The position numbers were made by a program, and so were the translations under genes. A stretch of DNA of 37,622 bases from Chara braunii (taxonomy: Eukaryota; Streptophyta; Charophyceae; Charales; Characeae). The stretch spans positions 1,002,793 through 1,040,414 of the forward strand of contig BFEA01000399.1 of the NCBI GenBank assembly GCA_003427395.1, in the 5' to 3' direction. The notes under the pieces were generated by a model. It saw only the letters and a program-made list of their open reading frames with translations, ran no database searches and was not told the origin of the DNA. This document shows positions 19,309-29,025 of the stretch, piece by piece (position 1 is the stretch's first letter; each line of letters begins with the position of its first letter).

Positions 19309-19983
19309 TAGTATTATTCTATATTTTTCTCATACATACATGCTGAGACACATAATTGGATGACCTGTACTATTTTGTTGTTTATACGAGTATATCGTCA
19401 TATCATATTCATAAACAAGATTCTAAAATGTATTGGTTGATTCATGCATATTATCAACGTTGCAGCAACATTGAACTTTGTTCTTCCAATATTATCGATA
19501 TGTAAAAAGCGATGTTCGCATAGTCACAACAACGTTGAATAAATGATAATGCAAGCTAGAAACATTTATTTTTGTGACAACGTTTCTATAAACGTTGCTG
19601 TTGAACATTAACGTTGGCATGACCCAAAAATCAACACAAGGTTTTTTCTGTTGAAATTGTCCACCTTGCCATAGTAGTTACTGTTGAATGGCAGGCATCC
19701 AAAAGCCAATATAAGGAGAAGAACTGCCCTGCGGGCTGCGGAGAGACAGAGTGAATACCGCACCTATTTCTGCAGGTGCTCGATAGTCTCGAAATTTTGG
19801 AGATGGTGGGCAACAAAAATGGTAGATATATCCCCCTTCGAGGAGAATGAAGAAGAGATGGTTGTGATCATAGTCGGTAAGGACTAGGGGTTCCTCGATG
19901 TGGATATGGGATAAGGTAATGAGAGTTGAGTTCAATTGCTTGCCACTGATTTGCTTGAGCCCGCCTAGGACGCTCCCTAATAA
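19309..19983. other. AT-rich leader-like region with AACGTT palindromes
   Basis: Repeated CAACGTTG-like words near 19456, 19531, 19582, 19596 and 19611. A 67-codon frame (19684-19887, +) ends just before the gag-like frame; it may hold decayed coding sequence but shows no motif. Confidence 0.35.
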
Positions 19984-20837
19984 GTGGCTACTTGCTTTGC
20001 CTACCAGGCTGCTGTCAGTACCATAGCGGAAGAGAGCGGTTTCGCCAGGATCCTGCTTTGGAGAGACTCGTGCCTCATGAAGGTGTTGTTGCACGAGGTG
20101 TTGCGGGAATCAATGCCCTCATATTTGCGCACCCTGCTGTTCCAAGGAAGGAACTTGTCCAACTTTCTGCGTGATTTTCAGGATTTCTGCCTTATAAAGA
20201 AGTGGGACAAGAAGGCGATGTGGTACATGTTCCCTTTGTTCGTTTGCGAAAGCCTAAGCGAGGAGGTGCATGCCTTCAAGCAGAAGGCGGAGACGTGGGA
20301 TGAGTTGGAGAACTCCCTAAGGCTAAGATTCCCAGAGGATGGAATGGAGGGCCAACGTGGGGAATGCTCTATGCCACCGGTTGTTAAATGGGCTACAAGG
20401 GCAAGTACGGGCATTGGAAGAAAGATTAGCCCGGCTGGAGGAGGCAAGGAGAGGCAAGTGGAAGGTTTCAGAAGGTTCCGCAAGTGAGCTGGCTGACCAA
20501 GGTGAAAGAGGAGTGGAGGAGGATGACCAAGAGTCGCCCCTCTCGAAAGGAAACCCAAAGAAGCGAGCCGGTGTTCAGGCGAGAGGCAAAGGCGAAGGAT
20601 TCATGGAAATAAAGGAGGAGCAGGGCGCTAATATGATCCTACATGTTTGTGCGCCGGATCCAAAGAGGGGGCTCGTTAGCATGGAAGCATCCTCAGCTGC
20701 AGGTCAAGAAGGGCAGAAGAGTGGATGGTGGTCCGAGTGTTAGGTGGAAGAGGTATGTGATTGTTGGGAAAGGACTGACCGTACCCCGCAAGAAAGTAAA
20801 GGAATGTCTATTCAAGTTTCAGTTTCAACCTTGTTGA
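19984..20837 (+). pseudogene. Frameshifted gag (capsid-like) pseudogene
   Basis: The first frame holds a capsid-like segment: LFQGRNLSNFLRDFQDFCL, KKWDKKAMWYMFPLFVCESL, EEVHAFKQKAETWDELENSL, RLRFPEDGM. This matches the style of plant-type retrotransposon Gag (G.N...FL.DF......W......FPLFV......V......TWDELE..L...F). At about 20340-20390 coding moves to the next frame, which continues with a predicted coiled coil, LQGQVRALEERLARLEEARR, and a Glu/Lys-rich tail. Near 20690 it moves again to RWKRYVIVGKGLTVPRKKVK. No CCHC knuckle, protease or polymerase follows; the purine tract 20790-20804 and LTR-B come directly after. The start is uncertain because the region before LFQGRN may also be frameshifted. 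Confidence 0.6.
20790..20804 (+). promoter_or_regulatory. Polypurine tract before LTR-B
   Basis: AAGAAAGTAAAGGAA lies directly before the TG that opens LTR-B. Such tracts prime plus-strand DNA synthesis in LTR retrotransposons, which makes LTR-B a 3' LTR. LTR-A is preceded by a weaker ACTAAAGGAA. Confidence 0.6.
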
Positions 20838-20926
20838 TTGTATGAATTCAGATTGCTGAAAAGAACTGCATCTGGGAAAGGCAGGATGGTGGGATGATTT
20901 GCATGATGTTGGACTGGGTCATTAAG

Positions 20927-21954
20927 ACTGGGGAGTCCTCATAAGTTTGCAGAACCCCAGTGCTTTGTTTTATTTTGGTTTTGCATGGAGAAGTCGGACT
21001 CTTCTATAAGTTTAGGGGGTCTGATTACTCTGGAGGTTGGGATGTCCCCATAAGTTTGGGGAGACCTAGTGCTGTGGCCTGCATAGAGGGTCAGGCTGTT
21101 CTATAAGTTTAGGTGGTCTGGCTGCTCTGACCTGTGAGGGGTTTGATTGTGCCTGATTTTTCAGGAGCTCAGGGCGCTCTATAAGTTTAGGTACCCTGAG
21201 TTGTTGGGTTTCCCTAAGTTTATTTGTTTCTGAACGAAGGGGCCGAGCCGTTCTGTAAGTTCATGTGGCTCAGTCTCTTCCTGCTTTTGTTATAAGAAAA
21301 TGAACCTGACAAAGGGGCAGACTCTTCTATAAGTTCAGGGAGTTTGGCTCAATGCCACCCACATGACGGTTCAGAGAGAACGCAATATGGCAGAGAGTTA
21401 GACTCTTTTGTAAGTTCAGGGGGTCTGGCTCAAAGCCTCGCACATGCTGGAACCTCATAGTTATAACTTGGCTATACTTTACTATTATTCTATTTAAGAA
21501 CGAGCTAATCAGACTGTTCTATAAGTTTAGGTGGTCTGACTAAAGCCTATCACAACCTAAGGAGAGTATAATTAAAAATAAAATGGATGGTAAATTGGGG
21601 CAGGCTGAGCTTCAGCTAGTTCAGTCATATGGAACCTTAGAAGAGAAAGGCGAAGACAGGTATAGTATTTCAAAATTTGTGCGTGGGTTCAAACCCCAAC
21701 CCAACCATTGTGCACGAACTTCAATACTGTATATACTAATACTAATATATTTATATATATATACTAATACTAACATGTGTGTGTGGGTGTGTGGGTGTGG
21801 GTGGGTGCGTGGATATCTTAAACAGTTCAGGGCGACTAGAACAGTCTAGTCATATGCCCAAAGAAGAGAGAAGTAGTTGTGCCCTCTGTTTTGTGTATAC
21901 TTCTCGGCTAAGTTAGACACATTCCATAAGTTTGGGTGACCTGACTTTATGTCT
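20927..21954 (+). repeat. Array of about eleven hairpins, loop consensus TTCTATAAGTTTAGG
   Basis: Stem-loops at about 20927-20961 (ACTGGGG/CCCCAGT), 20993-21024, 21044-21064, 21090-21124, 21168-21200 (CTCAGGG/CCCTGAG), 21243-21272 (GAGCC/GGCTC), 21317-21348, 21395-21431, 21509-21540 (TCAGAC/GTCTGA), 21834-21851 (GACTAG/CTAGTC, loop lost) and 21912-21954. The loop is TTCTATAAGTTTAGG or close variants. Stems vary but stay paired. Several hairpins sit at positions homologous to LTR-A hairpins, as shown by matching spacer sequence such as TATCACAA after 21540. Confidence 0.8.
21612..21812 (+). mobile_element. SINE-like insertion inside LTR-B
   Basis: Absent from the corresponding place in LTR-A (between 8040 and 8130). 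It has a box-A-like TAGTTCAGTCATATGG (about 21618), a good box B GGTTCAAACCC (about 21686-21696) and a 3' tail of TACTAA repeats, TA units and a GTGTGGGTG tract. It interrupts the hairpin corresponding to LTR-A hairpin 8. Confidence 0.5.
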
Positions 21955-22241
21955 TATGTAAGCTGGGTCTAAAGAGGGTTAAATCACTGAAAGACTACGA
22001 ACTATTGTTTGTCCAGACTGACTTGGGATGGTGAGAGTACTTACCTTTGTGGTTTGACCTGCATGTAGCTGAGTGAGATCACTACTTTATCTGAGTTTCA
22101 GTTTGATAGGTAGTTGCTTTAGTTGCTCGCCATGTGCTAGAGCGATAGGAGTTAATTTCAATTCCGACATTTTCTGAGCTAAGTTTTTTTTACTTAGATC
22201 AATTCTCGCATTTTCTGGGATCATTTTTTTTTACTTGGCTT

Positions 22242-22780
22242 TGTATAAATCTTGGCAAGCTACTTTCTCTACGGGAAGCGTTGCCGAAATTTCTACAAAT
22301 CCAAGGAGTTAGTAAATTTTTGACTTGTCAAAGTTTAACTTATATTTTCTTTATATCCGACCTAGTAAAAATTTGGAAAGTGCCCAAATTTTTACTAATT
22401 CAGGGAGTTAGGCAAAATTAGAGTTTGAGAAGTCAAGGTTATTTTCAAATTCAGAACTTTGCCTTGTACAAATTTTGGAATAATACTTTTCTAAAGGGAG
22501 TGCTGCCGAAATTTCTGCAAAACTAAGGCGTTGGTTAAATCTTGTCTAAGTTGAACTCAAATTATCTTTTGAGTTCATATCTGACTTAATATAAATCTGA
22601 GAAGTCTTCCTTTCTAAAGGAAGTGCTATCCAAATTTTTACTAATTCAGGGAGTTAGACAGAACTTGACTTTCCAAAGTTAGAGATTATTTATACTTTCA
22701 TATTTGAACTTATATAAATTCTGGAAAGACACTTTTCCTACGGGAAGCGCTGCCGAAATTTTCTTAGTTTAAAGGAGATA
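22242..22780. repeat. Five ~120-bp diverged tandem units
   Basis: Units start near 22242, 22362, 22466, 22588 and 22712 with TATAAAT or TAAAAATTTGG words, followed by TTTCTACGGGAAGCGTTGCC or a variant. The second unit lacks about 17 bases. LTR-A has three units. Confidence 0.75.
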
Positions 22781-23581
22781 GATTATATTTCAACAGGTGG
22801 CGATTCTGGTAATCCACTCTGAATAGGGGAGATTTTGCCATGAGTCTACCCTTCTTTGACACTTGTTTAGAGGTAGGCTTAGATATAGTTAGGTAGAATG
22901 GTCCTTGAGTGAGATTGTGATATAGGGATTATTCTCCATTGATTCATAGATCTAGCTTGGGGATTGACCTATCATGTGTTACAGGTCCTCTTGATCGTTT
23001 GATTCAAGTTCAGGACTAGTTTCAGCTTGATCCCTTGAGGATCATCTTCTGTTATCACTGATAACAGGTCGGTTGCCGATTCGTCGGTTTACGATTCAAC
23101 TCCAATTCACTCCTGCCACTCAACCTAAAGGCTCTAGCCTTGTGGTTTATCTGTTTTGTTGTGTTTTCACCCGGACTTTATTGAATGGCCATTTAACAAA
23201 GATACTGAGTGTTTTTATTGCGGGGAGGATGCGCTGAGGTTGAGGATTGCACGGCTAAAGCAAGGGGTGTGAGTACAGAGAATGGTTGAAGTTGACCTTG
23301 TGTAGCGTGAATCTTTGATGTGATTGCAGGTATGTTTGTGGTTCGGACTCTTGATGTGACTTGCCTGCGATTACATACATATATGGTTGAGAGGAGCCCC
23401 ACTGTGACTGTGAGAAGTCATCGTTATACATAACTAACCCTCATACGCTTATATATGCCCAAGATATTGGTGAGGCCTATTGTGATTGTGAATAAGGGTT
23501 AACCAGATTACGTGTCGGGAGAAAAGGGGGAATCCCTTTTTACCCTTGCTTTTTAAGAGTTGTATGGTTGGACGTTGTAGT

Positions 23582-23859
23582 CTGTGGCAGCCGTCAAAGT
23601 CAAACCCCTTGACTACCACTCGGGCCTGGAGTGAGGCTTATCTCCATAGTAGTAAGAAGTGGCTGTCACCGCAGGTATGAACCTATGTACCACCCACTCT
23701 GCATAGGGTGCAGAAAAGAGTGTGTGATCTTCAACCGCGCATGGCGGTTGTCCAGCGTTGAGACATTAACCCTCAAGGCGCGTGTCAGCCGACACTTGAG
23801 TGTCGAACGTGACCCTCGCGATTAGCAAGGGTCATCTGAGTATGGGTACTACATAGTAC
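23582..23859 (+). other. Cluster of strong hairpins near the 3' end of LTR-B
   Basis: The same order as LTR-A 9680-9957: CTGTGGCAG stem, CACTCTGCA/TGCAGAAAAGAGTG, CAACCGC/GCGGTTG, CGACACT/AGTGTCG, GACCCT/AGGGTC and GTACTA/TAGTAC. Where sequence differs from A, pairing is mostly kept, for example in the fifth hairpin. Confidence 0.7.
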
Positions 23860-24526
23860 GCCATCATCGCGACTGCTTGCGCACATTTGTATTGCGAGTC
23901 GATATGAGATAGCCCTGCGTCCGCGCGATCTTATATCAAGTCCCGCGCGTGACGCCTACCCGATTTCCGCATCTAAAAGTTATGAGATGGCTACCGAGGG
24001 GCTAGGAGTGTTATCGCGTTGTTTGTGTTGTGTCGTTTCGTGTGTGTGTGTTTTATTGCTTTTGTGTTCGTGAAGTGGTGTGCGCGTGGTGTGTGGGATG
24101 CGTCCCAATCGACCGACGACGAGTTGCGCTTGGAACCTCCGCCCCCCAAGATGTCGGTTCGCGTGCGGGTTCGATAGAGGCATATTACCGCGCGTACCCC
24201 CTATGCTACAGCGAACGAGAAACGCCCTCGGCTGGTCCACCTCTGCGATTGCAACTGATTATTTTTTGTACTGTGGACTGATAGCTCGGCGGGGATACGC
24301 CCACGGAAGGGAGGTGACAACTCCCGTAAGGTGGAGGTAAGTTATGCCTCGCGTAGGCCTTATCCTGTCTTAGGGACTCGCGAGAGGCATGGCTGGCGCA
24401 CTCGGCGGAGCGGCTTGCGGAAGCTCCATGTACATTTGCGACGAAGGATTTAAACCAACTCCTGCGTGACGCGGCCGGGAGGGTCCCGCGCTATCCTAGT
24501 GCGGTGTCGGACCGATGCGCTCGACA

Positions 24527-24672
24527 GCGTACCTATTGAAAGTGTTTTGTGCTAACGGCCAGCGAAAAGTGAAAATCTCGTTGTTTCCACTTGGCTGAAT
24601 CGGGCCTACCGGCCCAGGCCCAGCCATCCCAAAATTTATGCCCGTTCACGTGGATCACTTTCAAGAGGTACT
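24527..24672. repeat. Short inverted-repeat segment
   Basis: TTGAAAGTG near 24536 and CACTTTCAA near 24655 are inverted copies about 120 bp apart. The interior contains GCCAGCG..AAGTG and CACTTGGC arms. Possibly a separate MITE next to LTR-B. Confidence 0.4.
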
Positions 24673-24881
24673 AGTGGTTTAAACCACCAGTACTTGGCCC
24701 AACTATCGAAGTCGAGCCTCCCAGCCCCCTGCGCGCCAATTCTTGTCGAATCGTCGTCGGTCGTTTTTATTTTCATTTTGGTTGTGGCCTCCCACCAATG
24801 CGGCCCGGTAGGCCGAAGCCCGAATGCCACGACGCGTTAACGGGGAAGCATCGCGGCCGATAGCTATGCCAAGTACTGGTG
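24673..24881. mobile_element. ~209-bp MITE with 18-bp TIRs
   Basis: The left end TAAACCACCAGTACTTGGCC and the right end GCCAAGTACTGGTGGTTTA are inverted copies. The subterminal ATCGAAG and CGATAGC also mirror each other. Immediately left lies a half-copy, GTACTAGTGGTTTA, in opposite orientation, so a palindrome spans the left junction. Related ends occur at 18290-18322 and 35647-35720. No protein is encoded. Confidence 0.75.
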
Positions 24882-25374
24882 GTTTAGCAAAGAGTTACGT
24901 TTTAATGGAGGCGCTGATTGTACTTATCATAGCAAATCCGAAAATAGAATGCATATCCATTCAGGAGTTGTCTCCCCACAAGGTCCCCATCACCTCGTTT
25001 TTTGCATATGACCTGACGGTTCTCATTTAAAGTCTTACCAACCAGTATGCAGACACTAGCGGATACTATCAATCTCTTCTCAATTGCAACAAATATAAAA
25101 GTTAATTGGGGATCCTAAACGAAAGAATGATGACTTCACACACTCTTAGTTAACTAGAGAGCAAAAAAGGAAGTCATTCGGGTACTTGGCCTGAGGCTAA
25201 CAGCAATGGGTCCCCCAAAGGACTATGGGGACAGATTAGTACAAACAATAATCTAAGCACTAGCCAAATGGAGGAGCCTGCATACGATCAACAACACATA
25301 ACGAAAAGTAAGGGGCTATGAGATCCCTATGCGGAACCGATCTTTGTAGGGGGAAAGGGAAGGTAAGTGACTTT
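24882..25374. other. Unassigned AT-rich stretch
   Basis: No repeat, RNA gene or credible frame recognised. It may contain further decayed LINE sequence downstream of the reverse transcriptase fragment. Confidence 0.4.
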
Positions 25375-25925
25375 TTAACATAATTTTTGAAGATGCAGAT
25401 TGGTGGAGCGTGTTTATCCAGTGTCTGAATGTCATATTAAAGTGCATCTTCTTCAGGCACAACTAAAAAAAGTGTCACTAAACATGGTCATAAGCTTTCT
25501 CAGGCTCTATGAATAAAATTGTCGCGTCCACCTTTCTCTGTCATGCGTATGTTATCTTTTTGTGGATTATGAGAATGTTATCATGGATGTTCCTTTGTGG
25601 CATGAAGCCCTTCTGGTCTATATGGATGAGGTGCAATATGTGGAGTAGAAGTCTGTTACACAGTGCTTTACCCACTATTTTGTAAGGGTGATTGAATGAT
25701 AGTTTATGATCTCCACTATGTCCCCTTTCCTGTACAACCTGGTTGTAACCCCTTGTCCTATGAGGTCACCAAATGCTTCCTTCTCCTGGACTACTTGGAT
25801 GCATTACACGAGATCTTGATGCAGGAGGCCCCATAAATATAGCAAAAGCTCTTTGGGAAAGGCATCCAGACTTGGGGTATTTTTCATCCTCCATATTTGT
25901 CAGGGCACCCATGACAACAAATAAG
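25375..25925 (-). pseudogene. LINE reverse transcriptase remnant
   Basis: Read downward from 25925: ALTNMEDEKYPKSG, then LDAFPKELLLYLWGLLHQDL, a stop, GVTTRLYRKGDIVEIINYHS with ITL, a frame change, YKIVGKALCNRLLLHILHL, IHIDQKGFMPQRNIHDNI, a stop in KKITYA*QRKVD, ATILFIEPEKAYD, and in the same frame with three stops to HWINTLHQSASSKI. This is the order of L1-type reverse transcriptase: the P.G.D/P.EF block, LYKKGD..NYRPITL, DQ.GF..GR.I.DNI, and the D..KAYD palm motif. The first catalytic Asp is Glu here (IEPEKAYD) and the FADD box is missing. Several stops and one frameshift make it dead. Confidence 0.8.
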
Positions 25926-26938
25926 AGTGATGACAAGTGCATACACTACTAACTATCTCGCAGGGGGCTCCAGTCTATTGGTGGGGAGCTACACCTGCCG
26001 AAAAGCCGGTCCAACGTCCCCTAAGATACATCATTAAATTGGTAACTCAACACATGCTGAGAATTGGGACCAACGTCCCTCATGAATTTTAGTTAATGCC
26101 TTTGATGGTGGTGATATGACTGAGAAAAAACTAAGGATGAGATGATGAGGATATTAATATGTGAAAAAACGTAGAAAACTATACTACATCTGGAACCTTG
26201 GCCTCACTATCAGTGAGTCACTCCTAGCTTCCCCTATACCAAACTTAATCCTCAGAGATAATATTTTCCTAACCTTAACCCACCATGACTGTCGTGTTCT
26301 CGCCACCACGACTATTCATGGCCCCTTAGATTGTCATGGCAGCCCCCGCCATTGGATTGCCTTCCTCCCTCGACTAATCCCCAGATCTTTCTACCAGACC
26401 TCACGCTCCTGCTACAAACAGGTTAAAGGGTTGTACCCCAACACTTGCCAGCGTTGTTCTGGCATCACCAGACTAGGAGCAAAAAACACAACAACTATGC
26501 AAGCATTAAACAAAAATCCACCATCTTTAAAATCATTTATTCTATACTAGAATGAAAGTCGGATGTCGTCGTAGATTGCAGAAAACCAGAACGCTTTATG
26601 CATGACCGATTAGTGATATACTACACAAGAAATGGATTTTTATATACATATGTCCGTCTTCCAGTTACGTACTTAGTACAGGTTACAATCTCCCCCGCCG
26701 GCCTCCCACCTCCTTCCCACTTATCCCTTCGCTGCCTCCACCGAGACGATATTGCATACAACCTATCTCAACCCAACTCGGGACAAACTCAAGTTCTCCC
26801 CCCTCCCGACCCTGCAAAGGCATACAAGTCCCTCCCAAAGTGTGCCTCTGCCTTAACCTTTGCCCAAATCTGCCCCCGCTGGGATGTGTACGTCCACCCC
26901 AGCCCCAGAATAGAGCAAACCCCTTGGAATCTGCCCGC
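25926..26938. other. Unassigned stretch with an interspersed repeat
   Basis: 25962-26025 is the second copy of the repeat at 12515-12595. Two plus-strand frames of 129 codons (26161-26550, 26598-26987) and a minus-strand frame (26683-27015) overlap C-rich sequence and have no motif. Confidence 0.4.
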
Positions 26939-26940
26939 AC

Positions 26941-27144
26941 CCCTTGCAGGGCTTCACTTCCCTTTTTGTGATACCCCTGCAGAGTAGAGCTCTCTCTGAC
27001 TACCTGAACCAACATCCGTCAGAAAAAAAAACATTGATACACCCCTTGCAGGGCTTCACTTCCCTCCTTGTGATGCCCCTGCAGAGTGGAGCTCTCTCTG
27101 ACTACCCCGAACGAACATCCGTCAGAAAAAAACCATTGATACAC
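26941..27144. repeat. 102-bp tandem duplication
   Basis: The unit CCCTTGCAGGGCTTCACTTC through CATTGATACAC at 26941-27042 repeats at 27043-27144 with about ten differences, including a variable A-run. Each unit has TGCAGGG and CCCCTGCAGA, which can pair. Confidence 0.85.
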
Positions 27145-28747
27145 AAAAAGAGGAGAGTAAAAGGTAATTCATAGGTGCGATACCGCACCAGGAGTAAGAC
27201 TAGAGTTTAGTCCTGAGGAAACTAATCGTTGGAGAACTTCAAGAAATCAAATTTGTAGAATAATGAAGTAGAATTTGAAGTTTGGAATGCAAGAAAGTAC
27301 GGCAAAATTTTAAAGAACAAAAAAAATATATAATTAGGAATTTGAGTATTAAAAATGCCCTTAAAAAATTTAGGTATTGAAAAATATGCTCTAGGTTGGT
27401 TTATAGCAAGAATCAAGGAGCTGATAGTCAGAATAATTCGGGAATACATTGTGAATTTAGTATGGGGATTTAGTTGGGTTGGTGATCAGGATGATAATCA
27501 CGGTTGGTAATTAGTATAATGATTGGGTGATTAAATGATGATTGCTTAATGCGGTGGTAGGATGGAGATCGTATTCTATTTCAAATTATCAAATATTGAA
27601 GTACCCCCTCCCTCTCCCCCGTTTTTACAGGAATTCTCTATCCCTATTCCCATTACCGCTTCTCCTTTCCTTACTTCCTTCTCCCCCCCCCTACCTCTTT
27701 CCTCTCTCTCTTCACCTTGCCGGACTCTTCCTCCCCTGACCTCACTCCATTTATCGTCTCCTCTTCCCCATATAAAGAAGTACAAAGGACACAAAGTGAC
27801 ATACCGTAGGAGACAAGACGATGAGTGCATACAAGATACAAAAAGAAGCGAAAGGAGAAAAAAAATGGAAAGAAGAGTTAGAGATAAAGGTGAAGAGACA
27901 GAGGGAGAACAAAGAAGACAAGCTCCTAGACAAAAGGAAAAGAAAGGTGATGTGACCCACAAAGATATTAGTGACGTTGATGCTGTTTGAACCGAATGTA
28001 GTTGTTGGTGAAGATAAACGTTTCTTGATGCTTCTGACTTGCCGCTCCTCTTGCTCCTAAAGAATGCTCTCATCGCTTGTGTTTGCCCCACCCCACATAC
28101 TCGCAATCGCATCTCTTTCACTAAGGAGGTGCTTTTATCACCTTCATAACCTGTGCTAAAGATAAACGACATTTGCTCCGTGACAATCACATCTTGACTG
28201 TCAGAATGCACAACCCCCAGTGGCTTATTTAGCTTGCTAGGTCATCCTCCAACATGACGATATACAGACCCGATCGTAAATTGGTTATCGATCTTTGGTG
28301 CCTTTTAAATCTCTTACTCCCTACAAGATGCTTTTCGCCTCTCCTTGTGTAAGCTTGCTACACCGCCAGGATTGAGGCACGAAGTTGGAGGCATGTGAAG
28401 CCAACGTTAGATCTGCTACACCTTCTCACCACCAAGCCCCTACTAATTATTGTATTCCTCTTTGATGCTTCCCCACCTGCCCGCACATTCAGTACGACTC
28501 CCACCCACAGGCACGCCATGAAGCACGCTTGGACACATTTGATGTGCGCCCATGCACGCTCTTCCGTGCACCCATGCGCTTGCGCATAAGTATGTGCAAT
28601 TGTGTGTGAAGAGCTAGCCGCACCCGTAGAGCACGAGCGCTTGTGATGCGTAAATGTGCTAGCGGGGACACACGCATGCAATTGTGTCTGCGCTAGTGAA
28701 TGCAATGCTGCCGGCTAGTTTTTCGATCTAACTTAGACGAAAGTGAA
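27145..28747. other. Unassigned stretch
   Basis: 27145-27590 is AT-rich. 27600-27770 is C/T-rich and 27780-27950 A/G-rich. Frames of up to 211 codons (27576-28211, -) cross these biased tracts and show low-complexity hydrophobic or charged runs rather than a domain. No repeat or RNA gene recognised in 27960-28740. Confidence 0.4.
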
Positions 28748-29025
28748 TTTTTTCACCAATTTGCACATATTGTAATGAATGTTTTCTGCTAGCACGTGGA
28801 ACCATAGAACAATGTCTCATGGCTTGCCCAAGCGTGTCTAAGGTCTGGCGATGGTTGAATATGGCATGGAGAAGGATAATATATGTGCCTTACCAATGGT
28901 CAGTTCGCCTCCTATTATTTGGGACCGATATCGTCCTTGAAATCAAAGCTACAATGTTTGCTACCACCACATTGAAAATCCTCATGGTAACTTTGAGACC
29001 GAGGTGCACATATGAATGCAAATAA
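28748..29025 (+). pseudogene. LINE C-terminal zinc-finger (zf-RVT) remnant
   Basis: The frame reads CTYCNECFLLARGTIEQCLM, then ACPSVSKVWRWLNMAWRRI, then WSVRLLLFGTDIVLEIK, ending at the stop after ECK (29025). Plant L1-type ORF2 proteins end in a zf-RVT segment with CxxC, then ETIEHCLxxCPxxxxVWxWL, then a Leu-rich W.....LLFG part. The spacing of CxxC, IEQCL, CP and VWRWL fits. An in-frame stop lies just upstream (about 28742), so only this tail remains. Orientation is opposite to the reverse transcriptase fragment at 25375-25925, so these are different insertions. Confidence 0.65.

Larger units (their letters stand above)
20805..24526 (+). mobile_element. LTR-B, 3.7-kb LTR-like repeat (probable 3' LTR)
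   Basis: The diverged partner of 7313-10646, with the same order of parts: a hairpin array (20927-21954), the GAAAGACTACGAACTATTG block near 21989, five ~120-bp units (22242-22780), palindromes (23030-23068), a hairpin cluster (23582-23859) and a closing GGACCGATGCGCTCGACA. It is longer than LTR-A because of a SINE-plus-microsatellite insertion (about 21612-21812) and two extra tandem units. The divergence is too large for LTRs of one recent insertion, so A and B are better seen as separate copies. No TSD was found. Confidence 0.65.

Noticed and set aside
7313-24526. Single 17-kb element with LTR-A as 5' LTR and LTR-B as 3' LTR
   Set aside because: The two repeats are too diverged and differ in loop sequence, unit number and insertions. 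No target duplication or primer site was seen, and the interior holds unrelated LINE and MITE sequence. Left as possible but not favoured.
27576-28211. 211-codon minus-strand frame with a hydrophobic middle
   Set aside because: The hydrophobic and Gly/Glu-rich parts coincide with A/G and C/T biased tracts; no family resemblance.
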